Source of the DNA: Catenuloplanes niger
GTDB taxonomy: Bacteria > Actinomycetota > Actinomycetes > Mycobacteriales > Micromonosporaceae
Length of the DNA stretch: 64,000 nt
Assembly (NCBI RefSeq): GCF_031458255.1
Contig: NZ_JAVDYC010000001.1
Location: forward strand, 6,891,001 to 6,955,000
Direction of reading: 5' to 3'
Shown: positions 55,601-61,200 of the stretch, in pieces
Layout of the letters: every line of letters starts with the position of its first letter
Position numbering within the stretch: the first letter of the stretch is position 1
Notes under the pieces: model-generated
The model's database searches: none
What the model was told of the DNA's origin: nothing
Seen by the model: the letters and a program-made list of their open reading frames with translations, nothing else
Program-made: the position numbers and the translations under genes

Positions 55601-56804
55601 GTTCGACGGCCAGAACCGGCCGACCGGCGGCCACACCACCGAGGACCACGACACCATCTCGATCGTGTACGACGACGGTGCCAAGATCTCGACGACGACG
55701 TACGGTGACGGCACCCGGTACGTCGCCCAGTTCGACGGCACCCCGGTCAGCCTGCTCTCGGACGGGATCCTGTACGACCAGTTCGACGGCAAGCGCCGCC
55801 CGGTGTCGGGCATCAACCAGGAGACCAGCGAGACCGTCAAGATCACGTACGACGACGAGGCCAAGACGTCGACGACCACGTTCGGTAACGGCGGCGAGCT
55901 GATCTCGGACCTGAACGGGAACCCGATCAAGTTCACGGCCGCGGACGGCACCATCTTCTCGGAGTTCTACCCGGACAAGCGCCCGAAGGCCGGCGTCGCG
56001 GACGGTGTCCCGTTCACGATCACCTATGACGACGTGGCGAAGACGTCCCGGATCGACTACCAGGGTGGCACGTACGTCCTGCTGAACGAGCACGACAAGC
56101 CGACGTACATGCAGACCGGTGACGGTTACAAGTTCGACCAGTTCTACGACGACGGTCGGCCGAAGTCCGGGACCACGCCGGAGGGCGACAAGATCGTCTT
56201 CACGTACGACGACACGCGTCACGAGACGACCGCGATCATCAACGACGGCGAGCAGACGATCGTCTACGACAAGGACAACAAGCCGCTGTCGATGACCACC
56301 GACGACGGCTGGATCTTCTCCGCGTACGACCCGGAGCTGGACAAGTTCACCCGCGGCTGGGACCCGGACAAGAAGCAGTTCTTCGACATCACCTACGGCC
56401 CGGGCGGCGAGGTCACCTGGACGTACGGCAAGGACGAGTACATCCGGTTCGACGAGCAGGGCAACCCCCTCTACCAGGTCACCCACGACGACGACGGCAA
56501 CGTGGTGCACATCGACTACACGGTGCAGATCCCCCTGCTGAAGACCACCGCGGAGCTGACCCAGACCGAGCGCGACAAGATCTCGGACCTGCTGGACGAG
56601 ATGAAGAAGTCGCTCAGTGAGGGGGAGACGTACTGGGTCAGCCCGGCCGGCACCACCTACGCCACGTACCGCAAGGCCATCGAGCTCGCCTCGAAGAACC
56701 TGCTCACCGTCCTGGACGCATCGATCAAGAAGCTCAACCTGACCCACCAGAACTACGTCGACGCGGAGAAGCAGAACGCGGAGAACTTCCGGCCGGACCG
56801 CTGA
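46614..56804 (+). CDS. 3,396-residue tandem-repeat (YD/RHS-like) protein with WXG-like C-terminal hairpin
   Basis: Nearly the whole protein is a tandem array of 59-62-residue units. A typical unit reads ATYDAFDAEGRPTHGKTADG, then QSIDISYEANGNSTARYGGA, then GTTVTSNADGDPVRM. I count about 54 units by the F[DY]xxGRP landmark. The pattern resembles YD/RHS repeats and is strongly acidic; no RHS core or C-terminal toxin is seen. The last 100 residues are helical: LLDEMKKSLSEGETYWVSPA, ASKNLLTVLDASIKKL and NYVDAEKQN. This looks like a WXG100 fold with W-V-S in place of WxG and a YxxxE signal. No signal peptide. ATG 46614 is chosen; GTG 46602 is possible. It is likely a type VII-secreted surface or filamentous protein. 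Confidence 0.82.
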   Translation: MSSSDESDIGSRASFSDGSTAEYDAGGELVRRTTPDGVVYETFDAQARPTGGHTDAAQFTINYPEAGNGSESGTGSASVEYAANGDVLRQRTADGTVLEAFDADGRPHEGSAGGVHFSIDYRADGRTVHTFDNGAVVQYSQDGRVTRQESPDGTVYHRFDSEGRPTAGTAPDRDGGAGSTGFTIDYTADGGSVIRYTDGTSATFDSAGRVVAQESADGAVYSDFDDRGRPLAGSADGRDFTIDYSADGGSTMRYDDGASVGVDADGDVTRQQNADGTAYTSFDAEGRPTAGETDGRSFTISYDQSGNSTARYADGSSVLTDAAGTTLRLTTADGGVYTSFDAEGRPTAGSTADGETFSIAYDDRSQTSTMTYQNGSSVVTDAAGTTLWLTTADGGVYTSFDAEGRPLAGTTADGETIEISYEANGNSTARYGGADGTTVTSNADGDPVRMVTPDATYDAFDAEGRPTHGKTADGQSIEISYEANGNSTARYGGADGTTVTSNADGDPVRMVTPDATYDAFDAEGRPTHGKTADGQSIDISYEANGNSTARYGGADGTTVTSNAEGDPVRMVSADATYDGFDGEGRPTHGKTADGQSIEISYEANGNSTARYGGAGGGTTVTSNADGDPIRMVSADATYDAFDAEGRPTHGKTADGQSIEISYEANGNSTARYGGADGGVTVTSNADGDPVRMVSADATYDGFDAEGRPTHGKTADGQSIDISYEANGNSTARYGDAEGGGTTVTSNADGDPVRMVSADATYDAFDAEGRPTHGKTADGQSIDISYEANGNSTARYGGTGGGTTVTSNADGDPVRMVSADATYDAFDAEGRPTHGKTADGQSIEISYEANGNSTARYGDAEGGGTTVTSNADGDPVRMVSADATYDGFDAEGRPTHGKTADGQSIDISYEANGNSTARYGGADGGVTVTSNADGDPVRMVSADATYDGFDAEGRPTHGKTADGQSIDISYEANGNSTARYGGSGGSGGVSVTSNADGDPIRMVSADATYDAFDAEGRPTHGKTADGQSIDIAYESNGISTARYGGSGGGTTVTSNADGDPLRMVSADATYDRFDAEGRPTHGQTADGQSIDIAYEANGSSTARYGGADGGTTVTSNADGDPIRMVSADATYDAFDAEGRPTHGQTADGQSIDIAYEANGNSTARYGGSGGGTTVTSNADGDPVRMVSADATYDGFDAEGRPTHGQTADGQSIDIAYEANGNSTARYGGADGGTTVTSNADGDPVRMVTADATYDAFDAEGRPMHGKTADGQSIDIAYEANGNSTARYGGADGGTTVTSDADGDPVRMVTADATYDAFDAEGRPTHGKTADGQSIDIAYEANGNSTARYGGADGGTTVTSNADGDPVRMVTADATYDAFDGEGRPTHGKTADGQTIDIGYEGNGTSTARYSGSSGGTTVTSDADGDPLRMVTADATYDGFDAEGRPTHGKTADGQSIDIGYEGNGNSTARYGGADGGTTVTSNADGAPIRMQTADATYDRFDGEGRPTHGTTKDGQSIDIGYEGNGNSTARYSGADGGTTVTSNADGAPIRMQTADATYDRFDGEGRPTHGTTKDGQSIDIGYEGNGNSTARYGGADGGMTVTSNADGAPIRMQTADATYDRFDGEGRPTHGTTKDGQSIDIGYEGNGNSTARYGGADGGVTVTSNADGDPIRMVSADATYDRFDGEGRPTHGTTKDGQSIDIGYEGNGNSTARYGGADGGVTVTSNADGDPIRMQTADATYDRFDGEGRPTHGTTKDGQSIDIGYEGNGNSVSRYGGADGTTVTSNPDGQPIRMETPDATYDRFDGEGRPTHGTTKDNQTVDISYQGENSVARYSGADGTTTVTSNGNGDPVRMETPDATYDRFDGEGRPTHGTTGDGQSVDISYQGDNSVAHYAGPDGGITVTSNGNGDPIRMQTPDATYDRFDGEGRPTHGTTKDNESVDISYQGDNSVAHYAGPDGGITVTSNADGDPIRMQTPDATYDRFDGEGRPTHGTTGDGQSVDISYQGDNSVAHYAGPDGGITVTSNGNGDPIRMETPDATYDRFDGEGRPTHGMTKEGQPVDISYQGENSVAHYTDPDGDVTITSNADGDPIRMVTGDATYDRFDAEGRPIHGSMKDGQSVDISYQGDNSVARYTGADGTTTVTSNGNGDPIRMDTEDASYDRFDGEGRPLHGTTKDGQSVDISYQGDNSVARYTGADGTTTVTSNGNGDPIRMDTEDASYDRFDGEGRPLHGTTKDGQSVDISYQGDNSVARYTGPDGTTTVTSNGNGDPIRMDTEDASYDRFDGEGRPIHGTTKDGQSVDISYQGEGSTAHYAGPDGGVTVTSNGDGDPVRMETADATYDRFDGEGRPIHGVTKDGDQVTIEYQGDNSIARYASPDGTVTVTSNGDGDPIRMETPDATYDRFDGEGRPTHGVTEDGQSVDISYQGDTSIASYAGPDGTTTVTSNADGDPIRMETPDATYDRFDGEGRPIHGTTKDGQSVDIAYQGDTSIASYAGPDGTTTVTSNADGDPIRMETPDATYDRFDGEGRPIHGTTADGQPIDIAYEGGNSIARYSGPDGQTIVTSNADGDPISMVTADGTTFDRFDGEGRPIHGTTKDDEEVNLSYDGAGNSTAHYPASDTTVVSNADGDPIRMTTGDGTTFTQFDGQGRPTAGTTADNEPITITYDDAAKTSTAHYANGTEVDSNADGDPIQMRTPDATFDAFDAQGRPVAGMTKQGESVSISYDDVAHTSTAVYGNDVEVVSNADGDPIEMRTPDATFTGFDAQGRPIAGMTKQGESVSITYDDVAHTSTAVYGNDVEVVSNADGDPIEMRTPDATFTGFDAQGRPIAGMTKQGESVSITYDDVAHTSTAVYGNDVEVVSDADGKPLEMRTPDATYNDFYEDGRPRGGVTKDGDSIAITYDDVAGTTTATYNGDTEVISKGDVTLEMRTPDAIYTEFYPDGRVKAGTTRKDNESILVTYDDAAGTATTKYGNHTEVLSKGDVVLEMRTPDAIYTKFDGQNRPTGGHTTEDHDTISIVYDDGAKISTTTYGDGTRYVAQFDGTPVSLLSDGILYDQFDGKRRPVSGINQETSETVKITYDDEAKTSTTTFGNGGELISDLNGNPIKFTAADGTIFSEFYPDKRPKAGVADGVPFTITYDDVAKTSRIDYQGGTYVLLNEHDKPTYMQTGDGYKFDQFYDDGRPKSGTTPEGDKIVFTYDDTRHETTAIINDGEQTIVYDKDNKPLSMTTDDGWIFSAYDPELDKFTRGWDPDKKQFFDITYGPGGEVTWTYGKDEYIRFDEQGNPLYQVTHDDDGNVVHIDYTVQIPLLKTTAELTQTERDKISDLLDEMKKSLSEGETYWVSPAGTTYATYRKAIELASKNLLTVLDASIKKLNLTHQNYVDAEKQNAENFRPDR
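46690..56400 (+). repeat. about 54 tandem repeats of 177-186 bp
   Basis: The unit is exactly 180 bp through most of 51840-54360, 183 or 186 bp in 48350-51660 (an extra Gly codon or two), and 177 bp at about 54720-55240. Three blocks differ in the middle of the unit: YEANGNSTARYGG, YQGDNSVARYTG and YDDVAHTSTAVYGN. Units at both ends are diverged, while those in the centre are nearly identical. The segments 52981-53160 and 53161-53340 are identical base for base. This is the pattern of unequal crossing-over or gene conversion. Confidence 0.95.
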
Positions 56805-56862
56805 CCGTTCGGCAAATTCCTCCTTCGTCTTGAACCGGACGCCGGGCGGCTCCGTAATCAGG

Positions 56863-56888
56863 GCGCCCGGGTCCCCGCACCCGGGCGC
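56863..56888 (+). terminator. perfect hairpin between the repeat gene and the response-regulator gene
   Basis: gcgcccgggt (56863-56872), a 6-base loop and the exact complement (56879-56888). It lies 58 bp after the repeat-gene stop and may end or attenuate that transcript before the regulator gene. Confidence 0.65.
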
Positions 56889-56936
56889 ACGCCCGGCACC
56901 GGCCGCCGGTGTGCGGGGACTGACCAGGAGGAACAG

Positions 56937-57575
56937 ATGCTCACGATCGCGATCGTCGACGACCACCCGGTGAAACGGGCCGGTCTGGAGAAGTTCGTCG
57001 CCGAGACGTCCGGCCTCGAGGTCGCCACGTCCGTGCGCGCGGTGGAGGAGCTCGCGGACGACGTGGCGTTCGACGTCGCGATCCTGGACGTGCCGCTGCG
57101 GCCGGGTGGCCCGGCGCTGTCCGAGATCGAGACCCTGGTCGGGCGCGCGCCCGTGGTGGTCAGCTCCACCTGGGAGCGGCCGCTGACCTTCGGCGCCGTG
57201 CTGCGGACCGGGGTGCGCGGGTTCACCGACAGCCGGGCGGACGGCCGGATCATCGTGTCCGCGCTGTTCACGGTGGGGGAGGGCGGCTTCTACGTCTGCC
57301 CGCGGCTGGCCGACCGGTTCCAGTCCGAGCTGGTCCGCAACGTCAACGAGGACCCGGCCGGACTGGCGCCGCGCGAGGTGGAGACGCTGCGCTGGATCGC
57401 GCGCGGGCTCACCCACTCGCAGATCGCCGGCCGGATGGGCCTGACCGAGGCGACCGTGAACACGTACGCGAAGCGGATCCGCGCGAAGCTGAACGCCGGC
57501 AACAAGGCGGAGCTGACCCGGATGGCGATCGAGCTCGGCCACATGACCGACACCCGCCGCTTCCCGGCCGCGTAG
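56937..57575 (+). CDS. NarL/LuxR-type response-regulator-like DNA-binding protein
   Basis: A 212-residue protein with a receiver-like N-terminal domain (1 to about 120) and a LuxR helix-turn-helix (about 140-205). The acidic pocket IAIVDDHPV and the phosphoacceptor Asp51 in VAILDVPLRPGG are kept. The conserved Lys of receivers is not seen in the VRGFTDSRADG segment, where a K would be expected, so phosphorylation switching may be altered. The HTH has LAPREVETLRWIARGLTHSQIAG and EATVNTYAKRIRAKLNAGNK. ATG 56937 follows AGGAGG. No histidine kinase lies nearby. It may control the flanking secretion and repeat genes. Confidence 0.88.
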   Translation: MLTIAIVDDHPVKRAGLEKFVAETSGLEVATSVRAVEELADDVAFDVAILDVPLRPGGPALSEIETLVGRAPVVVSSTWERPLTFGAVLRTGVRGFTDSRADGRIIVSALFTVGEGGFYVCPRLADRFQSELVRNVNEDPAGLAPREVETLRWIARGLTHSQIAGRMGLTEATVNTYAKRIRAKLNAGNKAELTRMAIELGHMTDTRRFPAA

Positions 57576-57591
57576 GGTCCGGCCCGTCACC

Positions 57592-58404
57592 ATGGAGCAG
57601 CAGAAGTCGCCCGAGCCGGTGCAGACCACCACGCTGGCCACGTCCGCCGGCGGGCGGCCCGCGAAGCCACCGTCGCCGCACGCGGAACGGCTCGAGTTCG
57701 TGCGCGCGTTCATCGACCACGCGCGCGCCCAGCCCAGTCCGGACCGGCTCTACGCCCGGCCGCACACCGCCATGTTCGTCGCGTCCGGCTGCGCCATCTT
57801 CGCGCTCCTGTTCGGTCTGATCTACAGCCTGTTCACGGACGGGCGCGGCGGCCGGGACTCGACCACGGCCAGCGCGACGCCGAGCCCGACCGGGCCGTCC
57901 ACGTTCACGGCCGTGACCGGGTGGGACTGCCGGGGTGAGCCGGAACACGTCTTCGAGGCACGCGGCCGTACGCCGCAGTGGCAGATCCTCGCCGGTGGCG
58001 CCTGGTCGAAGGACGGCTGCCGCGGCAACTACGCCACCATCCCGATCAGCGGCGACCAGGGGTACGACGACCCGTCCCAGGTCCTGGTCTGGGCTTTCAC
58101 GCCGGGCGCCGGCGTGGACAAGTGCGACGTGGCGGTCTACACGCCCACCGTGGACAGGAACGCGGTGAAGCTCGCGCCACGGGCCCGGTACTACATCACG
58201 GCCGGCCGGGATGGCGATGATCTGGGTACATTTGACCTGAATCAGGGTGCCAAGCCGGGCGAGTGGCTGGAGGCCGGGTCGTTCCCGGTGGCGAACGGCA
58301 AGTTTACGATCCGCCTGGGGAACCGGGGAAAGTTGGAGGACGGCGGCGGCGATCGGCTGCTCGTCGCTCAGCTGCGTGTCACGTGCGGAAAGGCCGACAG
58401 GTGA
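57592..58404 (+). CDS. single-pass membrane protein with extracytoplasmic domain
   Basis: A 270-residue protein of unknown function. It has a cytoplasmic N-terminal part rich in Pro and Lys (1 to about 60), one transmembrane helix (about 62-84, FVASGCAIFALLFGLIYSLF), a Ser/Thr/Pro linker (about 88-105) and a beta-rich outer domain. The outer domain has four cysteines (DCRGEP, DGCRGN, KCDVAVY, VTCGKA) that could form two disulphides. WQILAGGAWSKDGCRGNYATIPISG resembles bacterial surface or carbohydrate-binding beta-sandwich domains, but no family is certain. It starts 16 bp after the regulator gene and is probably in one operon with it and with the AAA+ fusion. It may be a sensor or anchor for the secreted repeat protein. 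Confidence 0.72.
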   Translation: MEQQKSPEPVQTTTLATSAGGRPAKPPSPHAERLEFVRAFIDHARAQPSPDRLYARPHTAMFVASGCAIFALLFGLIYSLFTDGRGGRDSTTASATPSPTGPSTFTAVTGWDCRGEPEHVFEARGRTPQWQILAGGAWSKDGCRGNYATIPISGDQGYDDPSQVLVWAFTPGAGVDKCDVAVYTPTVDRNAVKLAPRARYYITAGRDGDDLGTFDLNQGAKPGEWLEAGSFPVANGKFTIRLGNRGKLEDGGGDRLLVAQLRVTCGKADR

Positions 58405-58443
58405 CGCCCCGGTCGAGGACAACCAGGACGGAAGGGCGCGCGA

Positions 58444-61191
58444 ATGCGTACCGGGATAGCTGATGCCTCGTCATCGGCCCGCATCGAGCGGGTCGGCACC
58501 AAGGGATGGGGCCGGCACCGGACGATCGGCGAAGCGATCCGCGCCGCGCAGGAGGGCGGGATCGTCTCCGTCGCCGCCGGCCGGTACGGCGAGTGCGTCG
58601 TCGTGGACCGGACGGTGCGGATCGTCGCGGAGTCCGGTGGCGTGGAGATCGCGCCGGCCGACGGCGCCGCGCTCGAGGTGCGGGCCGGCACCGCCGTGGT
58701 GCAGGGTGTGACGTTCGTCTCCGCGCAGCCGCAGCGGGCCGCGGTCGTCGTCGCCGGTGGGACGGTCACGCTGGACGGCTGCGAGGTGCGCGGCGGCCGG
58801 GCCGAGATCGCCGGTCAGGCCTCGGTCACGCTGGACGAGTGCACGCTCACCGGTGCCGCCGGCGCCGGCCTGGACGTCGCCGACTCCGCGCGGGTGCGCC
58901 TGCACGGCGGCGCGGTGCAGCAGGTGGACGGCACCGGGCTGATGGTCCGCGGCGGCGCCCGGCTGACCCTTTCCGGCACCGCGGTACGGCACGTCACCGC
59001 GGCCGGGCTGCACCTGCGCGACGCGGCCGTCGCGGAGGTCGAGCGCGCCGAGATCTCGCACGCCGCGGTCGCCGCGGTGCTCGTCGAGGACGAGGCCGGC
59101 GCCACCGTGCGGGACAGCCAGTTCTTCGACAACGACGGTGACGTGCTGCGCGCCACCGGCAGCGCGCCGTTCACCACCGACGGCTGGCCGGGCGCGCTGC
59201 CGGACCGCCCGCTGCTCGACCCGCCGGCGTTCGGCCCCGGCGAGCCCGGCGGCGTCCGGATGGAACGCTGCACCGTGGACCGCACCGGCGGCACCGCGAT
59301 CCACCTCTCCGGCGCCGCGCACGTGGGCGTGGCGGACACCCGGATCGACACGGTGACCGCGGCCGGCGTGGTGGCCACCGGCGACGCGCGGCTGGTGATG
59401 ACGGACAGCCACATCGTCCGGCCGCGCAGCACCGGCGTGGCGCTGCTCGGCCAGGCGCACGCCCGGATCGAGGGCTGCTCGGTCGCCGACTCCGGCGCGA
59501 ACGGCCTGTTCCTCGCGGGCGACTCACGGGTGCTGCTGCGCCGCCTCGGCGTCCGGCAGACCCGCTACACGGCCGTGCACCTGGGTGGCACCGCGATCGT
59601 CACGCTCGTCGACTCCGAGATCAGCGACACCCCGGAGTGCGGCGTGCGGGTCACCGGGCGCGCCATGGCCCGCATCGACGGCGGCCGGGTGGAACGCGCC
59701 CGGCAGTCCGGCGTGGCGGTGGAGGAGACCGGCGACGCGCACCTGCGCGGCGTGACCGTCACCGAGGGCGAGGTCGGCGTGCGCGTCGACTCGCCGCACC
59801 GCGCGCTGGTGGAGAACTGCACGATCTCCGAGATCGCGCAGACCGGCTTCGAGGCCGCCAAGGGCTCCGGCCCGATCCTGCGCAACACCACCATCGAAGG
59901 CTGCGGCGGCGCCGGCGTGTTCGTGGACGCGGACGCCACCCCGGTCGCGGACGGCCTGACCATCGACCGGATCGGCGGCACCGGCGTGGTCGTCTGGGGC
60001 GGCGCCGACCCGGTGATCCGCTCCTCGACCATCGCGAACTGCAAGAAGAACGGCCTCTACCTGGGCGCGGAGGCGCACGGCACGATCGAGGACCTGGACG
60101 TCACCGGCACCGGCTACCCGGCGCTCTACATCGGCGCGCAGGCGGACCCGGTGCTGCGCCGCGTGCACGTGCACGACGTCGACGAGGACCTGACGCTGGT
60201 GGACGGCGCTAACGCGACGTTCGAGCAGTGCACGGCGGACGCGGTCGGCACCTCCACCATGCCGGTCGAGGGCGCGAACCCGCTGGTCCGGCGCGCCGGT
60301 GCGGTGGTGGCCACGTCCGCGACGTCGGCCCGCACCAACACCGCGGCCGGCAAGGCCGACCCGGAGGCGGCCGAGACGCTGCCGGACCTGCTCGCGCAGC
60401 TCGACCGCCTGGTCGGCCTGGACCGGGTCAAGCACGACGTCGGCTCGCTGGTCAAACTGGTGCAGATGGTGCAGAAGCGCCGCGAGGCCGGGCTCAGCCC
60501 GCCGCCGATGTCCCGCCACCTGGTCTTCGCCGGCAACCCCGGCACCGGCAAGACCACGGTCGCCCGGCTGTACGGCCGGATCCTGCGCGCGCTGGGCATG
60601 CTCGGCAGCGGCCACCTGGTCGAGGTGGACCGGTCCGCGCTGGTCGGTGAGTACGTCGGGCACACCGCGCCGAAGACGCAGGCCGCGTTCCGGCGGGCGC
60701 TGCACGGCGTGCTCTTCATCGACGAGGCGTACGCGCTGACCCCGGACGGGCACGGCGCGGACTTCGGCCAGGAGGCGATCTCCACGCTGGTCAAGCTGAT
60801 GGAGGACCACCGCGAGGAGGTGGTGGTCATCGTGGCCGGCTACCCGTACGAGATGGTCCGGTTCATCAACACCAACCCCGGCCTGCAGTCCCGCTTCTCC
60901 CGCACGCTCACGTTCGACGACTACTCCACGGACGAGCTGGTCAGCATCGTCCAGTACCAGGCCGCCGACCACGAGTACCACCTCGGGCCGCCGACGATCG
61001 AGAAGCTGCGCCGCTACTTCGACTCGGTCGACCGGGGCGAGGGCTTCGGCAACGGCCGGTTCGCCCGCGGCGTGTTCCAGCACATGACGGAGCAGCACGC
61101 CGCGCGCATCGCGGAGCTCGACTCGCCCACCACCGAGCAGCTGACCGAGCTCGGCCCGGAAGACCTGCCCGACGTGCCCGAACAGCACTAG
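58444..61191 (+). CDS. parallel beta-helix domain fused to an EccA/CbbX-type AAA+ ATPase
   Basis: A 915-residue protein. Residues 1 to about 610 form a right-handed parallel beta-helix: rungs of about 20-24 residues such as VRMERCTVDRTGGTAIHLSG and DSHIVRPRSTGVALLG, like NosD/pectate-lyase repeats. Residues about 640-900 are an AAA+ ATPase of the CbbX/EccA class: Walker A GNPGTGKTT (about 697), Walker B GVLFIDEAYAL (about 756), sensor-1 VIVAGYP and the arginine finger region LQSRFSRTLTFDDY. EccA works in type VII secretion as the cytoplasmic substrate ATPase and normally carries TPR repeats in front; here a beta-helix takes that place. ATG 58444 follows GGAAGGG. It ends 9 bp before eccC. Confidence 0.9.
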   Translation: MRTGIADASSSARIERVGTKGWGRHRTIGEAIRAAQEGGIVSVAAGRYGECVVVDRTVRIVAESGGVEIAPADGAALEVRAGTAVVQGVTFVSAQPQRAAVVVAGGTVTLDGCEVRGGRAEIAGQASVTLDECTLTGAAGAGLDVADSARVRLHGGAVQQVDGTGLMVRGGARLTLSGTAVRHVTAAGLHLRDAAVAEVERAEISHAAVAAVLVEDEAGATVRDSQFFDNDGDVLRATGSAPFTTDGWPGALPDRPLLDPPAFGPGEPGGVRMERCTVDRTGGTAIHLSGAAHVGVADTRIDTVTAAGVVATGDARLVMTDSHIVRPRSTGVALLGQAHARIEGCSVADSGANGLFLAGDSRVLLRRLGVRQTRYTAVHLGGTAIVTLVDSEISDTPECGVRVTGRAMARIDGGRVERARQSGVAVEETGDAHLRGVTVTEGEVGVRVDSPHRALVENCTISEIAQTGFEAAKGSGPILRNTTIEGCGGAGVFVDADATPVADGLTIDRIGGTGVVVWGGADPVIRSSTIANCKKNGLYLGAEAHGTIEDLDVTGTGYPALYIGAQADPVLRRVHVHDVDEDLTLVDGANATFEQCTADAVGTSTMPVEGANPLVRRAGAVVATSATSARTNTAAGKADPEAAETLPDLLAQLDRLVGLDRVKHDVGSLVKLVQMVQKRREAGLSPPPMSRHLVFAGNPGTGKTTVARLYGRILRALGMLGSGHLVEVDRSALVGEYVGHTAPKTQAAFRRALHGVLFIDEAYALTPDGHGADFGQEAISTLVKLMEDHREEVVVIVAGYPYEMVRFINTNPGLQSRFSRTLTFDDYSTDELVSIVQYQAADHEYHLGPPTIEKLRRYFDSVDRGEGFGNGRFARGVFQHMTEQHAARIAELDSPTTEQLTELGPEDLPDVPEQH

Positions 61192-61200
61192 GAGACGCGC

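Noticed and set aside
46690-56400. The 180-bp array as a CRISPR, satellite or centromere-like element
   Set aside because: The frame stays open for 10 kb and changes between units are mostly synonymous or conservative, so it is coding.
47628-57713. Two minus-strand open frames (about 1,410 and 1,920 codons) opposite the repeat array
   Set aside because: Their periodic RRDR..VRRPAL pattern is only the complement of the 180-bp repeats. There is no ribosome site, and the second also covers the response-regulator gene.
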